From positions 80,596-144,595 of the forward strand of contig JACZJT010000017.1 in the NCBI GenBank assembly GCA_014860445.1: 64,000 nucleotides of DNA, given 5' to 3'. The notes below the pieces were generated by a model. That model saw nothing but the letters and a program-made list of their open reading frames with translations, had not been told where the DNA came from and did not search any database. Each line of letters starts with the position of its first letter. Position 1 is the stretch's first letter. Source of the DNA: Burkholderiales bacterium. Lineage in GTDB: Bacteria; Pseudomonadota; Gammaproteobacteria; Burkholderiales; SG8-39. Made by a program: the position numbers and the translations under genes. Positions 17,674 through 26,789 of this stretch are shown piece after piece.

Positions 17674-20178
17674 ATGACAGAAAATTTGACTGTCGGTCTT
17701 ATCGGAAATGCTGCCCTGCTGCTGTCGCTCAGCCTCGTCTACGATATCGTTTTCAGCGGGAAGCAATTACGTTCCACTGCGCTACACGAAGTAATTTCCG
17801 GCGTTGTCATCGGTGGCATTGCTGTCGCCCTCATGTTGGTCCCCGTTAGATGGGAAGCTGGCATTATTTTCGATACCCGCACCATTCTTCTTGGAGTGAC
17901 GGGTCTCTTTTTTGGCACCATACCGACGCTCCTTGCCATGGCAATCGCGTGCGCGTATCGACTCTATGTTGGTGGCGCAGGCGTGTTGATGGGTGTCGCG
18001 ACCATTTTGTCTTCCGGCATGGTCGGCCTCGCCTGGAGGCACTATCGTTTGCGCAAGTCGAGGGAAATCCCACTCGCCGAGCTGTACGTGTTTGGTGTCG
18101 TCGTGCACTTGATCATGCTTCTGTGCATGTTCCTGCTGCCAAGGGAAGTCGTTCAGAAAGCCATCAGCAGCCTGACATTGCCCGTGATCGTCATCTATCC
18201 GGTATGCGTTGCGCTGTTGGGCAGCCTGCTAGCGGATCGCCGGAGAAGAGATCGTTTCGATGACGAACTGCGCGCCAGCGAACAACGCTACCGGGCAGTG
18301 GCAACCTCGGCCTCCGACGCCTTCGTAACCGGCGACGGCGCCGGGCGCATAGTCGACTGGAACCCAAGCGCCGAGCGCCTCTTTGGTTACGCGCGAAAGG
18401 ATGTCATCGGGCAACCACTGACTCTGCTGATGCCGGAACGCTTCCGGGACCTGCATCTCGAGGGCATGAAGCGCGTGCAATCCGGGGGTGAGCGACACGT
18501 AATAGGCAAAGCGGTTGAGCTGACAGGACAGAGGAAGGATGCAACCGAATTCCCAATGGAACTTTCGCTGTCCGCGTGGACTGTCAGAGAGGGACTGTTT
18601 TTCACCGGGATCATTCGCGATATCACCGAGCGCAAGGCCGCCGAAGCCAGAATCCAGCGGCTGACCAATCTCTACGCCGCATTGAGCGAGTGCAACCAGG
18701 CAATCGTGCGCGCGACCGGCGAGGAACAGTTGTTCCATACAATCTGCCGCGTCGCAGTGCAGTTCGGCGGCATGAAAATGGCGTGGATCGGCCTTGTCGA
18801 CCCGGACACGCGAATGGTCAGGTGCGTCGCCAGTTTTGGCGATTGCGCCGACGAGTATCTGCGTGGGATCGAAATCTCCGTCGATGCCGACAGCCCTTTC
18901 GGACAGGGCCCAACCGGTTCTGCCATCCGCAATAACCACGCAGTCTGGCTTCAGGATTTTCAAAGTGAACCGTCAACGGCACCTTGGCATGAGCGCCGGG
19001 CACGCTTTGGCTTTGGCGCCTCCGCGACGCTGCCCCTGTGCCGACAGAGTATGGCCATTGGGGTGCTCACGCTGTATGCCCGCGAGGCCGGGGCATTTGA
19101 CAAAGCTGCGCGCCAGCTGCTCGAAGAAATGGCCGTCGACATCAGCTTTGCGCTAGACAATTTCGCGCGCGAGGCAGAGCGCCTGGATGCCGAGAAGAAC
19201 CTGCGGGCGGCGGAAGAGCAGTTCCGCGGCCTGGTCGAGCAGTCGATAGCCGGCATTTACATCATCCAGGAAGGCAAATTCGCCTATGTCAATCCACGAT
19301 TCGCCGAGATACGCGGCTATGATTCCATTGACGAAGTGATTGGACGCGATTCCCTGTCACTGGTCGCAGAGAAAGACAGAGCAATCGTCGCGGAAAATAA
19401 TCGGCGGCTACTGGCGGGCGAATCGGGGAGCGTCAGCTACAATTTTACTGCCTTGTGCAAGGACGGCTCAACCGTCGAGGTCGGTCTGCACGGCTCGCGC
19501 GCCACCTACCGCGGCCGGCCGGCAATCATCGGACTGCTGCAGGACATCTCCGAGAAAAAGCGCGCCGAGGAGCAGATTCAACGCCATCTCGCGCAACTCG
19601 AAATCGCGTTCATGAGCACAGTGCAGGTGGCCACAACTTTGGGCGAGATGCGCGACCCCTACACCGCAGGCCATCAGCGCAGGGTGGCGGAGATCGCGGT
19701 CGCCATCGGCGCCGAACTCGGGTTCGACGCACGCAGACAGGAGGGGCTGCGCATCGCAGGGTATCTGCACGACATCGGCAAGATAACCATTCCCACGGAG
19801 ATCCTGTCCAAACCCGGCAGGCTCAGTCCGATCGAATTCCAGCTGATTCAGGGACATCCCGAGTCCGGCTACGAGGTGTTGAAGGACCTGGAGTTTCCCT
19901 GGCCGGTGGCCCCAGTCGCGCTGCAGCACCACGAGCGCATGGACGGCAGCGGCTATCCGCAGGGTCTCAAGGGCGAGGCAATTTTGTTGGAAGCGCGCGT
20001 CATTGCAGTGGCCGACGTGGTAGAGGCAATGTCCACGCACCGGCCCTATCGGCCGGGGCTGGGCATCGACACGACGCTCGCCGAAATTGAACGCGGCCGC
20101 GGAACCGCCTACGACGCGAATGTTGTTGATGCCTGCCTGAAACTGTTCAGGGAAAAGGGCTACGTTATAGCCGTGTAG
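17674..20178 (+). CDS. Membrane sensor with PAS-GAF-PAS and HD-GYP output
   Basis: This 834-residue signalling protein has about six N-terminal membrane spans (about 5-190, a 5TMR-LYT-like module). PAS1 follows (about 205-320, GRIVDWNPSAERLFGY), then GAF (about 340-490), PAS2 (about 505-625, KFAYVNPRFAEIRGYD), and a C-terminal HD-GYP phosphodiesterase domain (about 645-830). The domain keeps HD in YLHDIGKI and GYP in HHERMDGSGYPQG, so it should hydrolyse cyclic-di-GMP. No GGDEF domain is present. The start lacks a clear ribosome binding site. The output domain is closely similar to that of 42050-42871, pointing to duplication with input swapping. Confidence 0.92.
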   Translation: MTENLTVGLIGNAALLLSLSLVYDIVFSGKQLRSTALHEVISGVVIGGIAVALMLVPVRWEAGIIFDTRTILLGVTGLFFGTIPTLLAMAIACAYRLYVGGAGVLMGVATILSSGMVGLAWRHYRLRKSREIPLAELYVFGVVVHLIMLLCMFLLPREVVQKAISSLTLPVIVIYPVCVALLGSLLADRRRRDRFDDELRASEQRYRAVATSASDAFVTGDGAGRIVDWNPSAERLFGYARKDVIGQPLTLLMPERFRDLHLEGMKRVQSGGERHVIGKAVELTGQRKDATEFPMELSLSAWTVREGLFFTGIIRDITERKAAEARIQRLTNLYAALSECNQAIVRATGEEQLFHTICRVAVQFGGMKMAWIGLVDPDTRMVRCVASFGDCADEYLRGIEISVDADSPFGQGPTGSAIRNNHAVWLQDFQSEPSTAPWHERRARFGFGASATLPLCRQSMAIGVLTLYAREAGAFDKAARQLLEEMAVDISFALDNFAREAERLDAEKNLRAAEEQFRGLVEQSIAGIYIIQEGKFAYVNPRFAEIRGYDSIDEVIGRDSLSLVAEKDRAIVAENNRRLLAGESGSVSYNFTALCKDGSTVEVGLHGSRATYRGRPAIIGLLQDISEKKRAEEQIQRHLAQLEIAFMSTVQVATTLGEMRDPYTAGHQRRVAEIAVAIGAELGFDARRQEGLRIAGYLHDIGKITIPTEILSKPGRLSPIEFQLIQGHPESGYEVLKDLEFPWPVAPVALQHHERMDGSGYPQGLKGEAILLEARVIAVADVVEAMSTHRPYRPGLGIDTTLAEIERGRGTAYDANVVDACLKLFREKGYVIAV

Positions 20179-20380
20179 TCCGATTCAATAGTGGCAACGC
20201 CTGAATGTCCGCTGCGGACGTGAGCTGCCATTCAATCACGAGGGAGTCAAAGGCAGCTATGGGTCGGCTGCGGTCCCCGGCGGTTTTTGTAAGCGGACTT
20301 TGCCCGGTATTTCAGTAGCTACCACGTCCCCGGTTGAATGAAAGGTTACGTGGATCCATGAGCGTTGTTGACCCTGTTCA

Positions 20381-20848
20381 CTACGCAGTGATGCCGTCTA
20401 ATTCACCCTTGAGGGAATCCATCGACGACCGCACCCACGCTTTGTATTCCGCAAACGCCAAGAATGGGGCGTTATCGTGTTCGGCTGCTGCGAGAACTTC
20501 CTCGTACTTCGCGCCGCGCTTGAGCCCGGCATACATGTATGCAACGGCGGATGCTCTCGGCCCTGTACGGCATGAAATCAATGTCGGCCGCGGCAGAGTT
20601 TCGAGTGCTTTGACGTGCTGTCGAGCCAAGTCCAAATTTAACACTCGAGGCGGGTCGCTCACGACGCAGTGGCTGTGTGGTACAGCTTGCTGAACCTGCG
20701 CGTAGGACATGCCACCTGGCATTGATGCAAACTCCTCACCGATGAGGTACAGCCACGACGAACACCCGGACTCCTTGGCATAGGCAGTCGGATCTTGAAT
20801 CAGGGCTCGGTTATACTTCAAGTCTGTTGGCAATTGGAATTTGGCCAT
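20381..20848 (-). CDS. DUF442 / BLH-type phosphatase-like protein
   Basis: This 155-residue protein has the Cys loop in LISCRTGPRASAVAYMY, the C-R-[ST]-G-x-R pattern of DUF442 (beta-lactamase-hydrolase-like phosphatase) proteins, related to dual-specificity phosphatases. Such domains often occur with sulfide or persulfide metabolism proteins, but none is adjacent. The C-terminal half is helical (KYEEVLAAAEHDNAPFLAF). A perfect 18-bp palindrome lies 115 nt upstream of the start, shared with the lipoprotein gene. Confidence 0.7.
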   Translation of the reverse strand: MAKFQLPTDLKYNRALIQDPTAYAKESGCSSWLYLIGEEFASMPGGMSYAQVQQAVPHSHCVVSDPPRVLNLDLARQHVKALETLPRPTLISCRTGPRASAVAYMYAGLKRGAKYEEVLAAAEHDNAPFLAFAEYKAWVRSSMDSLKGELDGITA

Positions 20849-20962
20849 TTTCGTCCTTTCGTTATAATCGATCTTCCTGCGCGGCGCCTGTATCTATCGA
20901 AAGTTCTGTTTGTAAGAAAATCGCAGACGTATCCGCGCGCAAAACCTTGCTAACTATCAGAG

Positions 20963-20980
20963 CGGTACAGGCCTGTACCG
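20963..20980. promoter_or_regulatory. GGTACAG palindrome, copy 2 (perfect 18-mer)
   Basis: CGGTACAGGCCTGTACCG is a perfect palindrome, 115 nt upstream of the DUF442 start at 20848. It matches copy 1 at 16965-16980 at 15 of 16 core positions. Equal placement before two unrelated genes suggests a shared regulator. Confidence 0.55.
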
Positions 20981-21368
20981 AGAGAGAGCTCCGACGGCTC
21001 AAATGTGAACCCGCGGATTGACTCAAATGGCCGACCCTTCGGATGGTTCCTAAAGCGCGTGGGATTTTACGCCAAAATTGCCAAACGCTAATGGTTTTCG
21101 TTTGGACTTGGCCGATGTCCCGATTTCGCGGGGGGCAGCGAACAACCGCTTTCTAGCAACGTGGGTGGCTGGTATGGGTTGCCGTCCCTGGACGATTTCG
21201 GAAGCGGACTTTGGCGGAAATTTCAGCGCGCGGCAGGCGTCGCGGGCAACAACGGGCCAAGACCTGCTTCTGACGCGCTGATGCCGTTATGCTTGCTTCA
21301 GACTGCAAGCCGCCGCTCGATTTCCGGCGTCCACAATTGTTTGGCACTCCACACAGGCAGAGGCCTGT
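20981..21368. other. Intergenic region with degenerate repeats
   Basis: No gene was seen. Phrases near 21140-21230, such as ACCGCTTTCTAGC and AAGCGGACTTTGGCGG, are typical members of the recurrent intergenic family in this window. Confidence 0.45.
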
Positions 21369-21983
21369 TCACACCTTGATGATCGACGGCGTTCCCTGGT
21401 GTTCGGTGGACGCGCTTCGGTGAACGATGATGCGCAGCAGGTATGCGCCGAATTCCGGGTTCTGATAAAAGAGTTCCCACAATTGGTCTTCGGAAACCGA
21501 AGCAAGCTCGACTTCAGTCTCGCACACCGCAGAGTCTGTGCGCATTTGACCGGGGGCGAATATCCCCATCTCACCAACCATCTGGCCAGTCTTGATTATC
21601 ACGCCGCGCCCGACGATCCGGACGCGCCCTTTCAAGATCAGAAATACTTCCTCGGAATATTCGCCTTTTGTGAACAATTGACTGCCGGCAGGTAGCGTGC
21701 GCTTCTTCATATAGGGAACCAGCATTTCAAGCGAAAGATCACCACGCGATGCACGCTTGACACGGGTGATAAGTAGCCGCATCTGCTGTAACCGCAGGAT
21801 GTTTATCGGAAGAAGCAGGGCGTGCAATACAAGTATTGGCGTCAACCCAGCCAGCGTTCCATAGGCAATGAAAGCGACATTGCTTGCGATTGCCACGCTA
21901 CGTAGCGGAATCATGGTCTTAAGATAGAAAGTCGCGAGAACCAGAGCGCCCGCACCCCATCCGATATAGTCGATCACGGACAT
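21369..21983 (-). CDS. Membrane protein with C-terminal cyclic-nucleotide-binding-like domain
   Basis: This 204-residue protein has three N-terminal hydrophobic segments (about 5-70, starting MSVIDYIGWGAGALVLATFY). A cNMP-binding-like beta barrel follows (about 85-190: LPAGSQLFTKGEYSEEVFLILKG, then GQMVGEMGIFAPGQMRTDSA). The phosphate-binding segment keeps GEMG and a following Arg, so ligand binding is possible. There is no DNA-binding or enzymatic domain. The start at 21983 is preferred for its AGGGAGG ribosome binding site over a GTG further up. It may be a membrane sensor lacking an output of its own. Confidence 0.78.
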   Translation of the reverse strand: MSVIDYIGWGAGALVLATFYLKTMIPLRSVAIASNVAFIAYGTLAGLTPILVLHALLLPINILRLQQMRLLITRVKRASRGDLSLEMLVPYMKKRTLPAGSQLFTKGEYSEEVFLILKGRVRIVGRGVIIKTGQMVGEMGIFAPGQMRTDSAVCETEVELASVSEDQLWELFYQNPEFGAYLLRIIVHRSASTEHQGTPSIIKV

Positions 21984-22564
21984 AAAACCTCCCTTAGTAT
22001 TGTTGTTGTATCGCACACCGCGCAGCGGTACTTCCGAACGGACAATATTTGAAATCCGGAAATGCCGGCGTCGTCGACGCGCGTAAAATTCTCGCTTGAG
22101 CGGGTTGCAATTCTAAAGCAGTTATGGGGCAATGGCCGGTCGCCTCTAGACGCGAAGGGTCATCCTACCGGGTGTAGTGTCGGCTCTCGCTGCATCGCGG
22201 CCACCGGTGAACACAACCGGGAACAGACTCTGCACCCGCACTTCCGCTCCCAAGCCGCCGCTACATGTGCGCCCGGTCGCCTAAATTGAAATTCGCAGGT
22301 GAATGAGGTCAACAGACCGTTCAGGAGCCTGCTGTTCCGGAACTCGTGTCCTATTGACATCCGGCGGGCTGACGGGCATCTTGCGCCGTGCACGTTCCAG
22401 AGCTAGCCGACCAGTTCCGGAACGTTGTCATTTATTGGGTGTACGGCACCACCTCTTTCGGCGCATCTGTACCTCCGGTACGGAAGATGCTGCGTCGGAG
22501 ACTTCACTTAAATACAAGGTGGGACGTGCCGCGAATTGAATCCGTTGTCAAAGGGGGGATGTCC
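21984..22564. other. Intergenic region, no supported gene
   Basis: About 580 bases between divergent genes. Short frames exist but show no known protein. A purine-rich AAAGGGGGG ribosome binding site ends the region at about 22557. Confidence 0.4.
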
Positions 22565-22930
22565 ATGGGTAATCGATTTCTGCGGCTGGCCGTTATTTAT
22601 GCCGTGCTTGGTGTGACCTTGGGGGTTGTCATGGCGGCGGGCCACGACTACACCTTAAGGCCGGTGCATGCCCACCTGAACTTGTTGGGCTGGGTCAGCA
22701 TGGCCTTGTTCGGGCTTTGGTACCGCAGCACCCCTGCCTCGGCCGAAACTCGGTTGGCGAAAGTGCATTTCTGGCTGTACAACATCGCGTTGCCAATCCA
22801 GATGGGCACGCTGGCAATGTTCGTCAGCGGCAACACGGCGATCGAGCCGGTACTCGCGCTCGCGTCGATCGTAATTGGCATCGGCTTCTTGTGCTTCGCG
22901 GTCAATCTGTGGAAGCACACAGGGCGCTGA
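22565..22930 (+). CDS. Small heme-copper-oxidase-like membrane protein
   Basis: This 121-residue protein has four predicted spans. VHAHLNLLGWVSMALFGLWYR carries the His-containing segment seen in subunit I-like cbb3/NorB relatives (described here as HAHLNLLGWV at about 41-50). It is far too short for an oxidase and lacks the other metal ligands. Small proteins of this type are annotated as cytochrome c oxidase subunit I-like in betaproteobacteria, without assigned function. The ATG at 22565 was preferred to that at 22559 by spacing to the G-rich ribosome binding site. Confidence 0.68.
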   Translation: MGNRFLRLAVIYAVLGVTLGVVMAAGHDYTLRPVHAHLNLLGWVSMALFGLWYRSTPASAETRLAKVHFWLYNIALPIQMGTLAMFVSGNTAIEPVLALASIVIGIGFLCFAVNLWKHTGR

Positions 22931-23013
22931 GGCCACGTCGCAAGAGTGGCGCCGTCCATTGAGGGCTCGCATTGACGATCCGTCCTTTAGCGATGACTGA
23001 CCGCTTTTCGCAG

Positions 23014-23620
23014 TGCCGACGATCTCCCTTGGGTCGGCCGCGTATCCGAAAAGCGCGGGAACCACTGGCTGGTGGAAGCGGAGCAAGATGTGCGCCCGGC
23101 GCTGGTGCGCGCAGCACTCGACGCGGGCGCGGAGATTCGCCCTGGACCGGACTCGGGCCGGTATTCGGCAAGGAACGACCAGCTCGGTTCGGTGCGCATG
23201 CGCATCCTCGAGCTTCTGGTGCTCGTCGCAGCGATTGGTGCCGTCTACGTCGCCAGCCAGACGATACGGGCGACGCTCGCGCTGGTGCTGGTCGCGCTGT
23301 GGCTGGTGACGACCGGATTCGGCATCGTCGTGCTGGGCGTGCCGCCGGGGAGCGACGAGGTGGGCCGCGGCCTGTTGTTTCTACTGGTGACTCTGTTCTA
23401 CGCGGGCGTATGGCTGTCGCTCGCCCTGCTCTTCTCGCTTCTGTTCCGGCAGCCGTCGGCCTCGGCCATGGTAAGTCTGGGCGTGTGGATTTTCTTCGCG
23501 ATGTTGTGGCCGGTCTTCGCCCAGTCCCTGGCGCCTGAGGGCACCGTTGGATTGTGCCGTCACGGAAGCGAACGGCCGCGCGCCGGTTGTCAACCCACGC
23601 GCGCTTCCCCGCCGGATTGA
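23014..23620 (+). pseudogene. Decayed ABC transporter (ATPase tail joined to gutted permease)
   Basis: One frame reads DDLPWVGRVSEKRGNHWLVEA and then VRPALVRAALDAGAEIR, which looks like the C-terminal tail of an ABC-2-type ATPase. After a short junk stretch it continues into permease sequence: MRILELLVLVAAIGAVYVAS, then GVPPGSDEVGRGLLFLLVTL, then RQPSASAMVSLGVWIFFAML. Between SQTIRAT and LALVLVALWLV the normal periplasmic and cytoplasmic portion of such permeases appears deleted, and the C-terminal half is missing. Neither ATPase Walker motifs nor a complete permease remain. It lies convergent to the SulP gene. Confidence 0.65.
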
Positions 23621-23635
23621 CTATCGCATGCCTTG

Positions 23636-25855
23636 CTAAAGATCGGCTTCGGTTCTTGAGTTCATGAAGAGCAGCCGGGCCGAAAGCAGCCGTGCGACGA
23701 ATTCATGCAAAATCACCTCGTACTCTTGCGCACGGTCCCCCAGGGCTTTTACGCTTCCGGGCGCAAGTCCATAGACGACCGATTTCTCCACCGCGAGTGC
23801 CGACGCCGAGCGCGTCTTGCGGTCGCTGTAGGCGGCCATTTCGCCTACGACCGTGCCCTTGCGAAACTCACGTAACCTCGTCGCCGTGCCGTCCGGTTGT
23901 TCCAGACGGACTTCTATGGTTCCGGACTCGATCACGTAGAGACTCGTCTCCGAGTCTCCCTTGTGGAACAGATAATCCCCCTTGTCCAGCGACAACCGGC
24001 GCATGATTCCGCTCATTCGCTCCGCCTTCTCTGAATCCCCGAGTATTTCGGCGAGAATTTCGCGTATGCCCGATGGACCCGTCTCCTGCTTTCGATCCGC
24101 CAGCAATTTTTCCTCGGCCCATGTCAGCGCCAGATCCAGATCGTCGAGGACCAGCGGTTCGAATTCGCCGAATACCTTGGAGACTCTGAATGCCTCGGAG
24201 ACGGTATGGTTCATGCCGCAGAAGATCGGCGTGATCCCTTTCGAATCCAGGAAGTTGATCAGTTTCACGAAAACTTGTGCGGCGGTGCTGTCGATACCCA
24301 ACACCCTCCTGAAATTGAAAATGAAATACGAATGCCCTGTTTCCTGCTGGCACGTAGCCTTGATGCGCTCGAAGAACACATTGGCCGAACCGAAGAACAG
24401 AAAACCGCGAAGGTTGAAAACGCTCACCGCCTTGCCGAACTCCCGGATGAGTGCGATCTCCCTGCTCGAGCGGTCAACAGAACTGGACATCTTATCCAGG
24501 GAAAAGGACGATCCCACGACTTCGATCTTGCTGTAACGGACGATGAACATCAGCGAAGTCAGTATGATTCCCAGCAGGATTCCGGGAATGAAGCCGACCA
24601 CCACGATCACCCCGAAGATCAGCCAGACAGTCAGGGCGTCGGCCCGGTTCATCTGCCGGCAAGCGGCGATCAGCCAGTCGTGAATAAGGTGGATGGCAGC
24701 CAAAAACACCAACGCGCCCACCAGCAGTTTCGGAAGGTATTCGACCGCGCTGCCGCCAAGGAAGGCGGCGAGCAGGCAAAACCCCCCGGTCATCAGCGCG
24801 GGAAGGCGGCTGGATGCGCCCATGCGGTGGTACATGACCGAATATGCAACGTCGGTGATGCCCGGCAATCCGAATCCAAGGCCGCTTACGACATTGGCCG
24901 AGCCATGGCTGCTCAGTTCGTGGCGGAGATCGAGCGATCCGCCTGAACCGAGTTCGAGTGCGGAAAAGGCGAACGATGCGCTCAGCAGGCAGATGAGGAC
25001 GATCGTTGCGATCTCCGGAAGTACGGATACAATAAAGCTGAGGTTCACCCCGGCGAAGTCCAGGTCGGCGAGGCCTTTCACTCCGGCGGCGTGCTCCAAC
25101 TTGAACACCCAGCCCCCGTCGCGCAGCGCGTCCAGGGGCATTCCCTGCCAGTAGGCGAACGCATAGAAACCTGCAAAGCACGCCAGCAACGAGGCCGGCA
25201 GGGTCAGATAATGGTCTTTCACTTTCATAAGCACGGTAATGGCCAGACCGCAGGCCAGGGCGGGCATCCAATGGACCAGACTGTCCAAGGCGAAAAGGCG
25301 CGACAGATGGGCAAACTCCACTTCCGCATCGGTCATGGTCGTAATCGCCGCCGAGAAGAATAACCACCCGGTGCCGGCAAGAAAACCGCACACGACCGGA
25401 AACGGCATCAGTTGAATAATCAGGCTGAGGTTGAACTTCGCGGCCAGATGAAGGCACACGCCGAACAATAGCGTCGTTAGTGCCATGATCACGAACATCG
25501 TCGCGGCCGCCGCATCCACGCCGGCAAATTCGCCCATCCGCCCGTTCATCAGAATGGCGACGGTGGCAAGGATCGCGACCGCCTGCTCTGCAAGGCCCGC
25601 AACGTTGACCGGGAAATCGGATGTTGTCGCGACGACGACGGCGATGATGGTACTGCTTACCATCAAGACCGCAACGGCCACCGGCAGATAACCGCTCAAC
25701 GCCCCGGTAAAAATCATCGAGGAGAAGGTGTATCCCCAGAGAACGTAGTCGATCCCGTTGATGGCGCCGAGGGACAGATCGGTCGCAAGAAATTTCGGTC
25801 GATACCCCGTCGTGCGCACGCCGAGCCGCGTCAATATGGCCTGGTATGTTGTCAC
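23636..25855 (-). CDS. SulP-family transporter with STAS and cNMP-binding domains
   Basis: This is about 739 residues from the GTG at 25855, which has a G-rich ribosome binding site; in-frame starts further up would add a hydrophilic leader. Residues about 25-440 form a SulP/SLC26 anion transporter core (TDLSLGAINGIDYVLWGYTF, FPVNVAGLAEQAVAI). A STAS domain follows at about 465-570 (FNLRGFLFFGSANVFFERIK, GIDSTAAQVFVKL). A cyclic-nucleotide-binding barrel ends the protein (about 600-715: GDYLFHKGDSETSLYVIESG, GTVVGEMAAYSDRKTRSAS). The cNMP domain keeps GEM and the Arg after it. The substrate (sulfate, bicarbonate or another anion) is not determined. Gating by a nucleotide is a plausible inference. 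Confidence 0.9.
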   Translation of the reverse strand: MTTYQAILTRLGVRTTGYRPKFLATDLSLGAINGIDYVLWGYTFSSMIFTGALSGYLPVAVAVLMVSSTIIAVVVATTSDFPVNVAGLAEQAVAILATVAILMNGRMGEFAGVDAAAATMFVIMALTTLLFGVCLHLAAKFNLSLIIQLMPFPVVCGFLAGTGWLFFSAAITTMTDAEVEFAHLSRLFALDSLVHWMPALACGLAITVLMKVKDHYLTLPASLLACFAGFYAFAYWQGMPLDALRDGGWVFKLEHAAGVKGLADLDFAGVNLSFIVSVLPEIATIVLICLLSASFAFSALELGSGGSLDLRHELSSHGSANVVSGLGFGLPGITDVAYSVMYHRMGASSRLPALMTGGFCLLAAFLGGSAVEYLPKLLVGALVFLAAIHLIHDWLIAACRQMNRADALTVWLIFGVIVVVGFIPGILLGIILTSLMFIVRYSKIEVVGSSFSLDKMSSSVDRSSREIALIREFGKAVSVFNLRGFLFFGSANVFFERIKATCQQETGHSYFIFNFRRVLGIDSTAAQVFVKLINFLDSKGITPIFCGMNHTVSEAFRVSKVFGEFEPLVLDDLDLALTWAEEKLLADRKQETGPSGIREILAEILGDSEKAERMSGIMRRLSLDKGDYLFHKGDSETSLYVIESGTIEVRLEQPDGTATRLREFRKGTVVGEMAAYSDRKTRSASALAVEKSVVYGLAPGSVKALGDRAQEYEVILHEFVARLLSARLLFMNSRTEADL

Positions 25856-26195
25856 TTTCTTCCCCCCTGTTTCACGCCGCATCTGTCCGTACGGCTGCGC
25901 CATTGTATCGACATGCGCCCTCATGCGCTGCCAAAGCAGTTGGCGGCCGCGCTCAGCGCGTGCTTTCGCCCGGCAACACTCTTGCCGCAACCATCCGCAT
26001 TGAGTCGCTTTTAATCAACCGTCGATTCAGCCCCTGATTTGACGAAGATCAACGATCGGCGGAATACCCTTTCAACCAGGCCGTTTGGTCTATTGATCTG
26101 CAGTCGATTCAAAGCTATTTGTTGGCAGTCTGTTCAAAGACGAGCCCAAACCGGCCACCCGGTCAGCTGATGAACAAGAACTGGATGCTGTAGCC
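25856..26195. other. Intergenic region between SulP and J-domain genes
   Basis: About 340 bases. The first 130 could encode an N-terminal extension of the SulP protein if an upstream start is used. The rest shows nothing recognisable and presumably holds divergent promoters. Confidence 0.4.
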
Positions 26196-26789
26196 ATGCC
26201 AACCGCGTCGGAACTGATTCCACGCCTGGAATACTATTGGGAATACGCGAAGAAGCTCTTCGTGTACGCTCAATATTGTGTTGCGGCTGATACGCGTGAT
26301 CCCTTATGCGGTGATTTCTGGAATTGGGCCTTATACGCAAGCATTGCGGTAGCCGCCCTGGTGCTGTTTGTCGTTGCGAGGCGCGTGATCGAGCGGCAGT
26401 TGGAATATCGCAAGCTTGAGAAGATGGCAGAAGCCAAAAGGTTCGTTGCCGATGCGGAAACGATGAACCGATTACGCTGGACCGGTGATGCCGCAGCCAG
26501 CGTGGACGCTACACCCGAAGAACTTGCGGAAAGAATTCGGGAGGCGCTGAAAGAACGCGCAAATCCAATCTTCCGCAGGACGCACTACGAAATCGTCGGT
26601 GTGTTACACGATGCCAGCACGGAAGAAATCAAAGAAGCTTGCGTCCAACTCGGTGACAAATACCGTCCGGATAAGAACCCGGGCGATCGACTCGCCGCTG
26701 AAGCATTCTCCGCTGTGGAGAAAGCGTTTGAGGTACTCACTGATCCGGAAAAAAGGGCGAACTACGACGCGAGCATACGCCCAAGGTGA
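26196..26789 (+). CDS. Membrane-anchored J-domain protein with RPD in place of HPD
   Basis: This 197-residue protein has an N-terminal region with Cys28 and Cys38, one membrane span (about 44-63) and a charged helical linker (about 65-125). A C-terminal J domain follows (about 129-194: THYEIVGVLHDASTEEIKEA, ending DPEKRANYDASIR). Helix III motifs are intact, but the essential His-Pro-Asp loop reads Arg157-Pro158-Asp159 in DKYRPDKNPGD. Loss of the His normally abolishes stimulation of DnaK ATPase, so it may be a J-like protein with another role. No Hsp70 gene is nearby. Confidence 0.85.
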   Translation: MPTASELIPRLEYYWEYAKKLFVYAQYCVAADTRDPLCGDFWNWALYASIAVAALVLFVVARRVIERQLEYRKLEKMAEAKRFVADAETMNRLRWTGDAAASVDATPEELAERIREALKERANPIFRRTHYEIVGVLHDASTEEIKEACVQLGDKYRPDKNPGDRLAAEAFSAVEKAFEVLTDPEKRANYDASIRPR

